Translations under genes and position numbers: made by a program
Origin: Bacteriovoracaceae bacterium UBA6200
GTDB taxonomy: Bacteria > Bdellovibrionota > Bacteriovoracia > Bacteriovoracales > Bacteriovoracaceae
Direction: 5' to 3'
DNA: 64,000 nucleotides
NCBI GenBank assembly: GCA_002422605.1
Contig: DISW01000012.1
Coordinates: 1-64,000, forward strand
The notes under the pieces: model-generated
Seen by the model: only the letters and a program-made list of their open reading frames with translations
What the model was told of the DNA's origin: nothing
Databases searched by the model: none
Shown: one piece after another, positions 43,919-52,731 of the stretch
Position numbering within the stretch: the stretch's first letter is position 1
Layout of the letters: every line of letters begins with the position of its first letter

Positions 43919-45935
43919 GAAATAGATCAATAATACTAATAAGCCCTTGAGCTTCTCTTTTTAGCTTTAAGAGTTCAGGTGTAGGCTCTTCTGTTAATTC
44001 GAGGGTCTCGAATTTTTCGTTAGTCCATTTCCAAAACTGGTTGTGATGATAAGCTCCTGCCTTTCCGGCAAAAAGTCCCGAACTGTTAATTGCTATTGGT
44101 TCTTCCTGAAACATATCTTCGCCAAGCTTAATATAGCGTTGGTCTGAAAGGGCCAGGTTGAAAAGGGTGGGAAAGATATCTTCGTGTGAACCGAATCTTG
44201 TATCGTCAATAGAGGCCGGCCTATAGGATTCAGGAATCCTAAGAAAGAAAGGGACAGCAAAACGAGTAAATTCCTGATCGTGACCAACTCCCTTAGATAT
44301 CCAAAAACTATGATCTCCAGTCAAGGCAACAATGGTTTTATCATTTAAGCTGGTTGAGCTGATCTTTGTGAGAAACTCGGCCATTTTTTGATTGGCATAC
44401 TGATGTCCTTCAAAACGCTTACGGGCTATTTCTTCCGGCACAGTAATTTTAGAGCGAATACTATTAGTAAATTCTAAATTTTTTAATTGATAGCTGGAAG
44501 GATACTCAAACGGTGGATGGTTAGAGGTCGTGAGGACTAAGAAGAACTGAGGCTTTGTCGCAGTTCTAAGATGCTCATCGATGAACGAATAAAGGTATTC
44601 ATCAAAAATCCCCCATTCATTTCCAATATCACGTGCGGCAATATTTCTTAATTCAGGCATGGCTTCTTTAATTTCATCAGCACCCCAAAGATGATCATAT
44701 TTTTGGGTGCTTAAATATTTTCCAAGATCTCTCCATCCAAGTTTCCCTCCATAAACAAAGTGGGTGTCATAGCCACTTTCTTTAAAGGGAAGGTTCCCCG
44801 CAGATTTTAAGGATGTTTTCATATAATCAGATTCAGATAAAAAACGAGCTCCCGGACGAATAACCTGAGAAACAGCAACAGAAACGATACTTCCAATTGT
44901 TCCATTTTCGGCCGGTAGAAAATTCTTAAAAAGGATTCCCTTATTAAAGTGTTGTTTTAGATCACCTAAAAGAGAAAAATTTTCTGAATCATGAGTATCC
45001 CAAGAAGAACCAAAACTCTCCATAACGACTAGAATCACATGAGGTGGGTTTTCTTTCAGGAAAGGATTTGCTTTAGTTTTAGTTTCCAGAGATTTTGTAA
45101 GATCATTCGATTTGGGTGGAGTGCCATAGGCTGCCGTAAACGCCTCTTCCCAGGAATTGAATCCACTCGACTTAAGATAATTAAAATTATCTTTTCCGAA
45201 GGTTTTACGAATCTTATAAGCGCGGTTAAGAGTCAAGGCACCATTGAGCGCAATTTCATTAATAAATTCATTGCCACTGATGTGAGCATCTTCTACCGAC
45301 AAAGGAAGGCGAGAGAAGTTCCCTCTGCCAAATAAAGCAATCAGAACCAGTCCCATCAAAAAGACAAAAGGCATTTTAAAATTGAATTTCTTCTCTCTTA
45401 AATCAAACTCAAATGGTGAAAAAAGGAAGCGTATGAAGCGGTAAAGCGCATAATGAAGCGTAAAGACAATCGTAAGCCAAAAGAGAAGATTATAATTCTT
45501 ATAAATAGAAATAATAACCGCTTGAGTATCATCTTCGAAAAATCCAAAGAACAAAACATTCAGATGGTCTTGGAAATAGGAATAAAATCCATAATCAAAA
45601 ACATATAACCAACAAATAAGGAAGTACCCGAGGCACAAGAAGAGAACAATGAAGAAACGACTTAGCTTCAAATTACCCTTACCAGGTATGAAGTAAGCGA
45701 GGTTTAGAATAAGAAAAGGAATAGCATTAACATAGGCCAGTGGCATTAAATCAAAACGAAACCCCAGCCAGAATGCTCCAGGCAATTCGCTGCCTTTTTG
45801 AACGAGTTCTTTCCAGTCACCAAAATAAAGAGCAAAAGAAGCTCGGGCGAGAGTCATCAAGGCCAGAAAAATGATAAAAAGAAAAATGAGATTTTTTAGC
45901 CAGCGCCAGTAATAATTTCTGAAAGATAAATTCAT
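43866..45935 (-). CDS. LtaS-type membrane phosphoglycerol/phosphoethanolamine transferase
   Basis: 689 residues: five N-terminal membrane helices (about 15-210), then a periplasmic alkaline-phosphatase-fold domain. It has VILVVMESFGSSW, the nucleophile Thr in AENGTIGSIVS, WGIFDEYLYSF, and GDHSFW near the end. This is the LTA-synthase/OpgB family. In diderms such enzymes add phosphoglycerol or phosphoethanolamine to glycans or lipids. A perfect hairpin overlaps its SD. Confidence 0.85.
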   Translation of the reverse strand: MNLSFRNYYWRWLKNLIFLFIIFLALMTLARASFALYFGDWKELVQKGSELPGAFWLGFRFDLMPLAYVNAIPFLILNLAYFIPGKGNLKLSRFFIVLFLCLGYFLICWLYVFDYGFYSYFQDHLNVLFFGFFEDDTQAVIISIYKNYNLLFWLTIVFTLHYALYRFIRFLFSPFEFDLREKKFNFKMPFVFLMGLVLIALFGRGNFSRLPLSVEDAHISGNEFINEIALNGALTLNRAYKIRKTFGKDNFNYLKSSGFNSWEEAFTAAYGTPPKSNDLTKSLETKTKANPFLKENPPHVILVVMESFGSSWDTHDSENFSLLGDLKQHFNKGILFKNFLPAENGTIGSIVSVAVSQVIRPGARFLSESDYMKTSLKSAGNLPFKESGYDTHFVYGGKLGWRDLGKYLSTQKYDHLWGADEIKEAMPELRNIAARDIGNEWGIFDEYLYSFIDEHLRTATKPQFFLVLTTSNHPPFEYPSSYQLKNLEFTNSIRSKITVPEEIARKRFEGHQYANQKMAEFLTKISSTSLNDKTIVALTGDHSFWISKGVGHDQEFTRFAVPFFLRIPESYRPASIDDTRFGSHEDIFPTLFNLALSDQRYIKLGEDMFQEEPIAINSSGLFAGKAGAYHHNQFWKWTNEKFETLELTEEPTPELLKLKREAQGLISIIDLFLKSEKESKQNSGDNGQQ

Positions 45936-45936
45936 A

Positions 45937-45963
45937 ATGATGACCTCAATATCAGGTCATCAT
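45937..45963 (-). promoter_or_regulatory. Hairpin that covers the SD of the LtaS-like gene
   Basis: On the minus strand: ATGATGACCT, loop GATATTG, AGGTCATCAT, T, then the ATG. The ten-bp stem is perfect, and the 3' arm holds the AGGT of the SD (GAGGT, spacing 7). It could also act as an end of the pilT transcript, but it has no T-run. Confidence 0.6.
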
Positions 45964-45988
45964 ATCAATCTGAAGAACAGATTGCAAT

Positions 45989-47089
45989 TTAGTCCTCATC
46001 ATCGTTATCACCAAACATGAGATTCCGTTCGAAGTCCTCAGGATTGGTAGAATTCCCTTTAGCTTCTTCCAAGGAGATGATTCCATCTTTATAGAGCTTT
46101 GTTATATGCTGATCAAAACTCTGAGCACCTGAACCATTCTTACCTTTCTCAATATAGGTATACATTTCTTTAGTCTTAGAAGAATCCAGGATAGCTTCTC
46201 GTATACCTGGATTATTAATCATGATTTCCTGAGCAGCTACTCGCCCCTTCCCATCTATCGTTTTAATAAGCCGTTGAGAAACTGTTGCATGAATATTATC
46301 AGCAATCCTAATTCTTACGACACTTTGTTCTTCTGGCGGAAACATTGAGATAAGTCTCCCTATCGTACTGAGAGCATCAGTTGTATGGACTGTTCCAAAA
46401 ACCAAGTGACCAGTCTCCGCAGCTTTCAAAGCAATCGAAATGGTTTCAGCATCTCGCATCTCTCCAATAAGAATAATATCAGGATCCTGGCGAAGTGCTG
46501 AACGTAAAGCAGAGTTAAAGTCCGAAGTATCCTGGCCAATTTCTCGTTGAGTGATTCTCGCCTTGATTGGCGTATGAATATACTCCACAGGATCTTCCAG
46601 GGTCAAAATATGTACTGCGGAATTTCTATTAATATAATTAATCATGGCCGCCAGAGTTGATGACTTACCTGCTCCCGTGGCACCTGTAACTAAAACCAGG
46701 CCAGCATTGGCACTGGCAATTTTATTAATAACTTTTGGAAGTTTTAGATCTTCAGTTGTTGGAACTTTATCACTTATCAGTCTCAGGATAATTCCAAGCT
46801 TTCCCTGATAGCGAAGGATGTTATATCTAATGCGACAGACATTCGGGACAGAGAAAGAGCCATCATGCTCTTTCAACTTATCCAATCCAGAAAGGATATC
46901 GCTGTCTTTGATCATAATTTTACAAACAAGTTTCAAATCTTCATTTGTTAGAGGCTCAGCTTTAACTTGAACTAGATCTCCCCGTAACCTAAAACATGGT
47001 TTTTCATCCGTCCGCAAGTGGATGTCACTAACATTAGACGCAGCAGCAGTTTTAATAATATTTAAAAAAGTTTCTTTGGTTAAGGCCAT
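45989..47089 (-). CDS. pilT: Pilus retraction ATPase PilT
   Basis: 366 residues. An N-terminal PAS-like half is followed by the ATPase half: Walker A GATGAGKSST, the Asp-box LEDPVEYIH, Walker B DIILIGEMRDAETI, and the His-box GHLVFGTVHTTDA. It drives retraction of type IV pili, needed for gliding, twitching and, in predators, prey attachment. PilU is the alternative; the tail ends in an acidic stretch (FGDNDDED). No other pil gene is in the window. Confidence 0.93.
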   Translation of the reverse strand: MALTKETFLNIIKTAAASNVSDIHLRTDEKPCFRLRGDLVQVKAEPLTNEDLKLVCKIMIKDSDILSGLDKLKEHDGSFSVPNVCRIRYNILRYQGKLGIILRLISDKVPTTEDLKLPKVINKIASANAGLVLVTGATGAGKSSTLAAMINYINRNSAVHILTLEDPVEYIHTPIKARITQREIGQDTSDFNSALRSALRQDPDIILIGEMRDAETISIALKAAETGHLVFGTVHTTDALSTIGRLISMFPPEEQSVVRIRIADNIHATVSQRLIKTIDGKGRVAAQEIMINNPGIREAILDSSKTKEMYTYIEKGKNGSGAQSFDQHITKLYKDGIISLEEAKGNSTNPEDFERNLMFGDNDDED

Positions 47090-47179
47090 GACTAACTTAT
47101 CGTAAGAACTGAAGAAAAATTGAGCTGAAAGAGACTTCTTGACCGTATTGATCTACTTTACTAATTAATTGATAATCCG

Positions 47180-48334
47180 ATGAGAATGATTATGGCTCAG
47201 GTGTGGGACAGCGAAGATATTTTTACCGATGGCGATCAATACTTTGATCATATGATTAATGATATTGATAAGGCCCAGAGCTACGTCACAGTGGAAGTCT
47301 ATATATTCAACGATGACATTCTAGGGAGAAGGATTGCCGATCACCTCATTAAGGCCCACAAACGTGGAGTCAAAGTTCAAATCATTGTAGATGGAGTTGG
47401 AAGTTACAGTTTCTTTAACCGACTTAATGATGTCTTCCACAAGCAAGGCATTATGGTGAAGATGTATAATCCGCTTCCGTTTTATCATCCCCTGTATGGA
47501 GATCTTAATACGATTAGAAAGATTAAAATTTTCAGGGCACGCCTGTGGAGAATCAATCGTAGGAACCACCGCAAGATCATCACAATCGACCAAAATATAA
47601 TGTATACAGGAAGCTTTAATATTACTGCCGAACCCACTCGGTTCCATACCAGTAAACCCTGGAAGGACATGGGAGTCAGGGTAACAGGTACTCAGGTTCA
47701 ATTCGCTGTCCTAAACTTCAAAAAGAATTGGAAGCTCAGAGATTACTACCGTTACAAGAAACAATTCCGCAAGGAGAACAAAGGAAGTTGGAGAACCTCT
47801 CCCCTGCTCCTGAATCATACTTTGTTCATGAAACGCTTTTTCCTCAAAAGTTTTCTTAAACAAATTGATCGATCACAGGAAAGAGTCTGGCTCATGACAC
47901 CCTACTTTATACCGAAGCGTCGAATGATCCGTGCGCTGGGACGGGCCGCCAAACGAGGGGTTGATGTAAGAGTCCTCATTTCACTTAATACCGATGTTAA
48001 ATTCTTTATTTGGCTACAGTACTTCTACTACCCTTATTTACTTAGCAAGGGGGTTAAGATTTACCATTACACAGAGACCGTTTTGCACGCTAAGAATTAT
48101 ATTATCGATGATTTTATGACGATTGGTTCCACTAACTTAAATCACCGAAGTTTCATACATGACCTGGAAGTGGACTTGGTTATTCAGGAAGAGCAAAACA
48201 AGAAAAAAGTCATAGATCATTTTATCGCTTCGACATTAGCTCAAAACTCCATTACGCTGGAAGGTCTAAAGCTGCGTCCTTTATGGGACAGGGCCCTTTC
48301 CAGATTTTTCTTCTTTTTTAAATATTGGTTTTAA
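47180..48334 (+). CDS. Cardiolipin synthase-like phospholipase D family protein
   Basis: 384 residues with two HKD motifs: HRKIITID with GSFN, and HAKNYIID with GSTNLNHRS. This fits bacterial cardiolipin synthases (ClsB type, no membrane helix at the N-terminus). The start is uncertain: ATG 47180 or ATG 47192 (MAQV), neither with a clear SD. The next gene is an EEP-family protein, as with ybhP beside clsB in E. coli, which supports a ClsB-like role. Confidence 0.85.
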   Translation: MRMIMAQVWDSEDIFTDGDQYFDHMINDIDKAQSYVTVEVYIFNDDILGRRIADHLIKAHKRGVKVQIIVDGVGSYSFFNRLNDVFHKQGIMVKMYNPLPFYHPLYGDLNTIRKIKIFRARLWRINRRNHRKIITIDQNIMYTGSFNITAEPTRFHTSKPWKDMGVRVTGTQVQFAVLNFKKNWKLRDYYRYKKQFRKENKGSWRTSPLLLNHTLFMKRFFLKSFLKQIDRSQERVWLMTPYFIPKRRMIRALGRAAKRGVDVRVLISLNTDVKFFIWLQYFYYPYLLSKGVKIYHYTETVLHAKNYIIDDFMTIGSTNLNHRSFIHDLEVDLVIQEEQNKKKVIDHFIASTLAQNSITLEGLKLRPLWDRALSRFFFFFKYWF

Positions 48335-48336
48335 CT

Positions 48337-49074
48337 ATGAAGCTCAGAATTCTCTCCTATAACATTCATAAAGGTTTTACGATTGGTAACCGGGATTTTA
48401 TTCTCGAACAGATCAGACTCGCTCTGCGAGAAATGAATGCAGATGTTCTCTTCTTACAAGAAGTTCTAGGTGATCATCAGGATAGGAAATGTAAAATACC
48501 AGATTGGAAAACGGCCATCCAGTTCGAATATCTGGCCGATAGTGTCTGGCCTCATTTTGCTTATGGAAAAAATGCGATTTATCCGGAAGGGCATCACGGT
48601 AATGCTATCCTCAGTAAGTTCCCTATCCTTGATTGGCAGAATCATGTCATTTCGACCAATCGTTTTGAGCAACGGGGTTTATTAAAATGCAAGGTTCAAA
48701 TTCCAGATACGGGGCAAGAGCTACTCCTTGCCAACACCCATCTTGATCTGACCCAGAAGGGCCGGAACCTCCAAATGAACATGTTAGTAAAACACATGGA
48801 GCAAGAAGTAGATACTCCCTGGGTACTTGTGGGGGATTTTAATGATTGGAATAAAAAAATTTCACCTCGAATTGAACATCTACTAGGCGCAGAGGAAATA
48901 TTTAAGAAAATTCATGGAAAGTATCCTGCAACTTTTCCTTCATTCATGCCTATGCTGTCATTAGACCGCATTTTCATTCGCAAGGTTCAAGCAGTAAAGG
49001 CGGTAGCTTTGACTGATTCCCATTGGAAGAACCTATCTGATCACTTGCCTCTTTATGTAGAAATTGAAATTTAA
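48337..49074 (+). CDS. Endonuclease/exonuclease/phosphatase family protein
   Basis: 245 residues from ATG 48337, 2 nt after the cardiolipin-synthase gene. It has the EEP-fold motifs FLQEV, NTHLDL, VLVGDFNDW and LSDHLPLYV, which hold the metal and catalytic residues. YbhP-like members sit beside ClsB and may act on lipid head groups or phosphates; nuclease function is not implied. Its stop overlaps the convergent S51 gene by 4 nt. Confidence 0.85.
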   Translation: MKLRILSYNIHKGFTIGNRDFILEQIRLALREMNADVLFLQEVLGDHQDRKCKIPDWKTAIQFEYLADSVWPHFAYGKNAIYPEGHHGNAILSKFPILDWQNHVISTNRFEQRGLLKCKVQIPDTGQELLLANTHLDLTQKGRNLQMNMLVKHMEQEVDTPWVLVGDFNDWNKKISPRIEHLLGAEEIFKKIHGKYPATFPSFMPMLSLDRIFIRKVQAVKAVALTDSHWKNLSDHLPLYVEIEI

Positions 49075-49733
49075 TTAATTGAAAATTTGTGGCCGCCAGA
49101 AAAGGCATAGCATTTACCTATGAATCGGAGTTCTTCTCCATTCACAACGATACCTGCGCCATCTGGACAGGCATAGATAACTTTCTGGTGAATCTTGGAA
49201 TATTTTTTAAAAACTGTGTCATAGCGCTTGGAGTTCTTGAAGTGAGGAAAGAACAGGTGGTCCACCAGATTTAAAGCGCTGAGGTTAGAAATATTGACTG
49301 TATTTTCATCTCGATCAAATTCAGGATAGCCGGCCATCTCGATGTTTTCAGTCATCATAATCGCCCCTGCGGAAAGACCTGTTAAAACCCCTCCTCGTTT
49401 AGCGAAAGTTTTTAGTTGAGGCAAAAGTTTTGCCTTACGAAGGCTATTGAGAAAATAAAAAGTATTTCCTCCTGCAAGATGAATAGCATCACTCCTCATC
49501 ACTTCCTGGAGGAGAATTTTATCGAAAGGAATATCTACCGGAAAATGAATAAATCGGGAGATCTTAAATTTTGAATAGTGCTTAACAAAGGCCCTAAATT
49601 CTTCTTCAGATAAGTATGAAGACGATGGGATAAAAGTAACAACAGGATTCTTCTTCCCCAAAAGCTCAATGAATGCGCGATCCAGATTTTGATTCTCTTT
49701 GGCCATTCCCCCGCTATAAAAAACGAGTTTCAT
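49071..49733 (-). CDS. Peptidase S51 (dipeptidase E-like)
   Basis: 220 residues. The family marks are MKLVFYSGGM at the start, IHLAGGNTFYFLNSL, and the nucleophile Ser in GLSAGAIMM; a His in FFPHF completes the expected dyad. S51 enzymes cut Asp-X dipeptides or cyanophycin-type peptides. It shares an ATGA overlap with the SelO-like gene upstream, so it is coupled to it. Confidence 0.82.
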   Translation of the reverse strand: MKLVFYSGGMAKENQNLDRAFIELLGKKNPVVTFIPSSSYLSEEEFRAFVKHYSKFKISRFIHFPVDIPFDKILLQEVMRSDAIHLAGGNTFYFLNSLRKAKLLPQLKTFAKRGGVLTGLSAGAIMMTENIEMAGYPEFDRDENTVNISNLSALNLVDHLFFPHFKNSKRYDTVFKKYSKIHQKVIYACPDGAGIVVNGEELRFIGKCYAFSGGHKFSIN

Positions 49734-51565
49734 AACCCCTCACGGCATTCCCGTACAATAGAATAAAGGTTCTGCATGATATTCTTATACCGCGGAGAAA
49801 TCTCTCTAGGAACTTTCTTATTATCCGGATTAAGATTTTGATAAGAAGAAAATTCTTTCGCCAGAGCAAAAAGTTCTTCAGCCGAGAGCTTAGGTCTGAG
49901 CTTTTGTACTTTCTGGACAATATAGGTAATTGAATCGCCCGTTACCCGATCATACTTATTTATAACGGAAGAACGCATAGTGAGTTCCAGAAAGATCTGG
50001 GACATAGACATATGTGTATCTTTTTCAACAGCCTTCACCATTTCCAGATAGGCCTTCTGATAGCGATTAATTTGTTTTTTTCTTAACTCTGTAATTTTTA
50101 AATCTGCTTTCTTAGCGTAGGAAGATTTAATAATCTCAGTAAATTCGTGCGGAGTCAGGAGCGACTGTCTGGTTAAATAGATCTGTGGAAACTCTCTTAA
50201 AATATCTCTCATACAGAAGATTGCATCTCTGTTAATCCCATCGGCGACCTTGTAAATCCCTCTTTTGGACTGGGCCCTTTCAAAATAAGAGAATGTTTTT
50301 CTGAATTTAGTGATGAGATGACGATGATTATTGAACAATAGATCTTGATGTTGCTTTTTAAAACCTATTTTCTGAACTAAATTTCGGTCCTTACTTTCAA
50401 TGAAACGTCTGTCGAAGTATTTAAGGATCTCATGTTTTCTGAACTGAGAAATTGATTTCTTCTTGCCCGTCGTAAGGTAGTCGGCAATTTGAATAAAGCA
50501 TTGAGCTATATAGCGAGCTTTCTGACGTTGCTCTAAAATGGTGGTCGAATATCTCTGAACATCATCATAACGGTATTCCGCATGAAAAAGACCAAACTGA
50601 CGAATAGAACCATAATCAATGATTCCCCCATCCATTAAAATATTATCGCCATCCCAATCTAACCAACAAAATATGTACTCGTCCTCAAATTTAGCTGATA
50701 CATCCGCAAAGGTTGTAGCCACTTGGCGGGCCAGATAAAAATATTTTTCTTTATCATTCTTAAAAGACGTTTGAGTCCATTTCTTATTTTCAATTTGTCT
50801 CTGGATAAAATAATCGCACACTTGTTTGAGCGTTAAAAGATTACCTTGCTTCAAGTGACCGAAAAAGTGACTCGGTCTCATCAGATTAGGATTTGCTCTA
50901 ACGTTGATAGATAAACCTTTTTCAAATTCAATAATGGCAAGAACGCGTTCTGTCTTAAAGCCATTCTTCCCGAGCACTTCCGAGAAAAAAAGCGTTTCTA
51001 ATCCCTCTCCCACTTCAGATAATCCACACCCATAAGAAATGGATGGATCGCCTGTTTGATAGAACTTTTTATTGATATTGCAGGCCGGAGAAAGTTTAGT
51101 AGCACCAGTACCGCAACTGGATACATCCCAGGTAACCCCAGCATGGCGAATAGAACCATTCCAGATGGACCGGCCATCTCCCGAAGTTCTTCCGCATTTA
51201 TCAGGATGCTGTAGTTGCAGATAACGGGTGGCCATAAAAGTATGAGGATAAGTATCCTCTTTGGGAATCTTTACCTGATTCATCAAATCATATTCGTTAA
51301 TGATGACAAGGGAGAAGGTTTCAAGAATTTCTCGTTCAAGGTCAGGGTTAAGTTCGGAGGCATGGGTCTTTGAAATAAGCCCCATCTCTTTAGCGAGATC
51401 GAAGTTAAAAAATGCGACTTTCCCGCCCTTTTTATGGCGGGCCTGATATTCGAGTCTGCCGCCGGGAACTTGAGTTTTAAAAGAGTGCTCACCATTTATC
51501 CTGGCAAAAGAAGAATAAATGCGTTTGCCTATTTCGTCCGTCTGGCTTTTTTTTACTTGGCCCAT
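49730..51565 (-). CDS. SelO-like pseudokinase (divergent), putative protein AMPylase
   Basis: 611 residues from ATG 51565, chosen over TTG 51601 because AAGGA lies upstream; the longer start is possible. The order of SelO motifs is visible: GDGR (129-132), WDVSSCGTGATK, ETLFFSEVL (Glu196), GDN (306-308) and DYG (317-319). These match the SelO glycine loop, LKGAG, SEAM, DN and DYG elements. SelO enzymes transfer AMP to Ser/Thr/Tyr and control redox-related proteins. Cys151 stands where the LKGAG Lys should be. The C-terminal half is lysine-rich and helical, unlike SelO. Family placement is by eye. Confidence 0.6.
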   Translation of the reverse strand: MGQVKKSQTDEIGKRIYSSFARINGEHSFKTQVPGGRLEYQARHKKGGKVAFFNFDLAKEMGLISKTHASELNPDLEREILETFSLVIINEYDLMNQVKIPKEDTYPHTFMATRYLQLQHPDKCGRTSGDGRSIWNGSIRHAGVTWDVSSCGTGATKLSPACNINKKFYQTGDPSISYGCGLSEVGEGLETLFFSEVLGKNGFKTERVLAIIEFEKGLSINVRANPNLMRPSHFFGHLKQGNLLTLKQVCDYFIQRQIENKKWTQTSFKNDKEKYFYLARQVATTFADVSAKFEDEYIFCWLDWDGDNILMDGGIIDYGSIRQFGLFHAEYRYDDVQRYSTTILEQRQKARYIAQCFIQIADYLTTGKKKSISQFRKHEILKYFDRRFIESKDRNLVQKIGFKKQHQDLLFNNHRHLITKFRKTFSYFERAQSKRGIYKVADGINRDAIFCMRDILREFPQIYLTRQSLLTPHEFTEIIKSSYAKKADLKITELRKKQINRYQKAYLEMVKAVEKDTHMSMSQIFLELTMRSSVINKYDRVTGDSITYIVQKVQKLRPKLSAEELFALAKEFSSYQNLNPDNKKVPREISPRYKNIMQNLYSIVRECREGL

Positions 51566-51674
51566 TATTTTTATCAATCCTTGATAAAGGTCCCTAAACA
51601 AATTTCTACTTAGATTATAGGTTCATGCAGAATTCTTGACAAAAAAAAATGCTTGGTAGGCAAAAAGCGCTACT

Positions 51675-52511
51675 TTAAAGAGCGTTCTCGTCGGACAAGC
51701 GCAAAAACTTTTCACGGTAAATTCCACCATCATGATGATAGGCATCGATATGCTTCCCATTAGGTAGTTTCCACAACCATTTGTTTTTAGGATTAATGTT
51801 CTTATAGATGTGTTCACCAAACTTAGGGGGAATCATCTCATCTTGCATCCCTACTATGACTAAGGTGGGTGCAGTTATTTTTTTGAACACGTCTTCGGAG
51901 GCATACTTATCTGAAACTAAAACATAGGCGAGAGGACTGAAAGGCCAGAGGAACCAAACGGATTTAATGCGATCAAAAGCAATATCTTTATAGGAAGAAA
52001 AGGTTGAGTCCATAACTAATAAAGAAACCTGATCCTGAAATTTGAAATCAGGAATCGCTCGCAATGAAACAGCTCCACCTAAACTTTGTCCATAAACAAT
52101 AAATTTTCCTGAACCACTTTTCTTATTGAGTTCAAATCCTTTTTCTAGAGCAGCTAAAGCATCTAAATAAAGTCCTTCCTGACTAGGTTCTCCTTTAGAT
52201 TTACCATATCCTCGATAATCAAAAGTAAAAAGATTGTAATCGTGATCAGTCACCCACAATAAACTAAAAAAATGTGAGGAAATATTCTGAGCGTTACCAT
52301 GAAACTGAATAATCGTTCCTTTTGGTTTATTCGATTTGGAAGGAAAGAACCAACCATGTAACTTAACACCATCTTTAGAGTGAAAAAAGACGTCTTCATA
52401 CTTAAGTTTAAACTGCTTTGGGTCGACAAAGTGCTTGCTCGTGGGATGATAGAAAAGATGAGAACAGCTCTGAATTAAAATCAAAAATAAAATGCTAAAA
52501 ACTTTTCTCAT
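51675..52511 (-). CDS. Alpha/beta-hydrolase lipoprotein
   Basis: 278 residues from ATG 52511; the upstream ATG at 52517 has the SD only one base away. Signal with lipobox LIQSC. The hydrolase core has FDYRGYGKSKG, nucleophile Ser in YGQSLGGAV, the Asp region VGMQDEMIPP and the His in NGKHIDAY. This is the BEM46/serine aminopeptidase-like group. The substrate is unknown. A TGATCA pair flanks the SD and might form a small hairpin. Confidence 0.8.
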   Translation of the reverse strand: MRKVFSILFLILIQSCSHLFYHPTSKHFVDPKQFKLKYEDVFFHSKDGVKLHGWFFPSKSNKPKGTIIQFHGNAQNISSHFFSLLWVTDHDYNLFTFDYRGYGKSKGEPSQEGLYLDALAALEKGFELNKKSGSGKFIVYGQSLGGAVSLRAIPDFKFQDQVSLLVMDSTFSSYKDIAFDRIKSVWFLWPFSPLAYVLVSDKYASEDVFKKITAPTLVIVGMQDEMIPPKFGEHIYKNINPKNKWLWKLPNGKHIDAYHHDGGIYREKFLRLSDENAL

Positions 52512-52602
52512 GATCATCCCTTGATCAAATCTTAACGAAGCTAACTGAAACCTAAAGATACTAAAAGCCTGGTCTAACCGATAATAACTTTAAAGGAAGT
52601 TT

Positions 52603-52731
52603 ATGCAAATTCTCATCCGCCTAAGTCTGATTCTCATAAGCCCATATCTCCTCATTGTTTACTGGAGAAATTCTTTAAAGACTGTTGAGGACCTACATTC
52701 TATTCAATATCAAAATCAAATGATTGATTAG
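52603..52731 (+). CDS. Possible 42-residue membrane protein
   Basis: The short frame MQILIRLSLILISPYLLIVYW starts at an ATG with SD AAGGA 5 nt upstream. It has one hydrophobic helix (residues 3-20) and a polar tail. It lies in the gap between two leftward genes and overlaps the 3' end of the VanX-like gene by 32 nt. Short hydrophobic frames of this kind are common by chance, but the SD supports it. Confidence 0.4.
   Translation: MQILIRLSLILISPYLLIVYWRNSLKTVEDLHSIQYQNQMID

Noticed and set aside
43866..45935. Sulfatase
   Set aside because: The alkaline-phosphatase fold is shared, but there is no Cys/Ser formylglycine motif (CxPxR), and five N-terminal membrane helices plus the NGT nucleophile fit LtaS-type enzymes.
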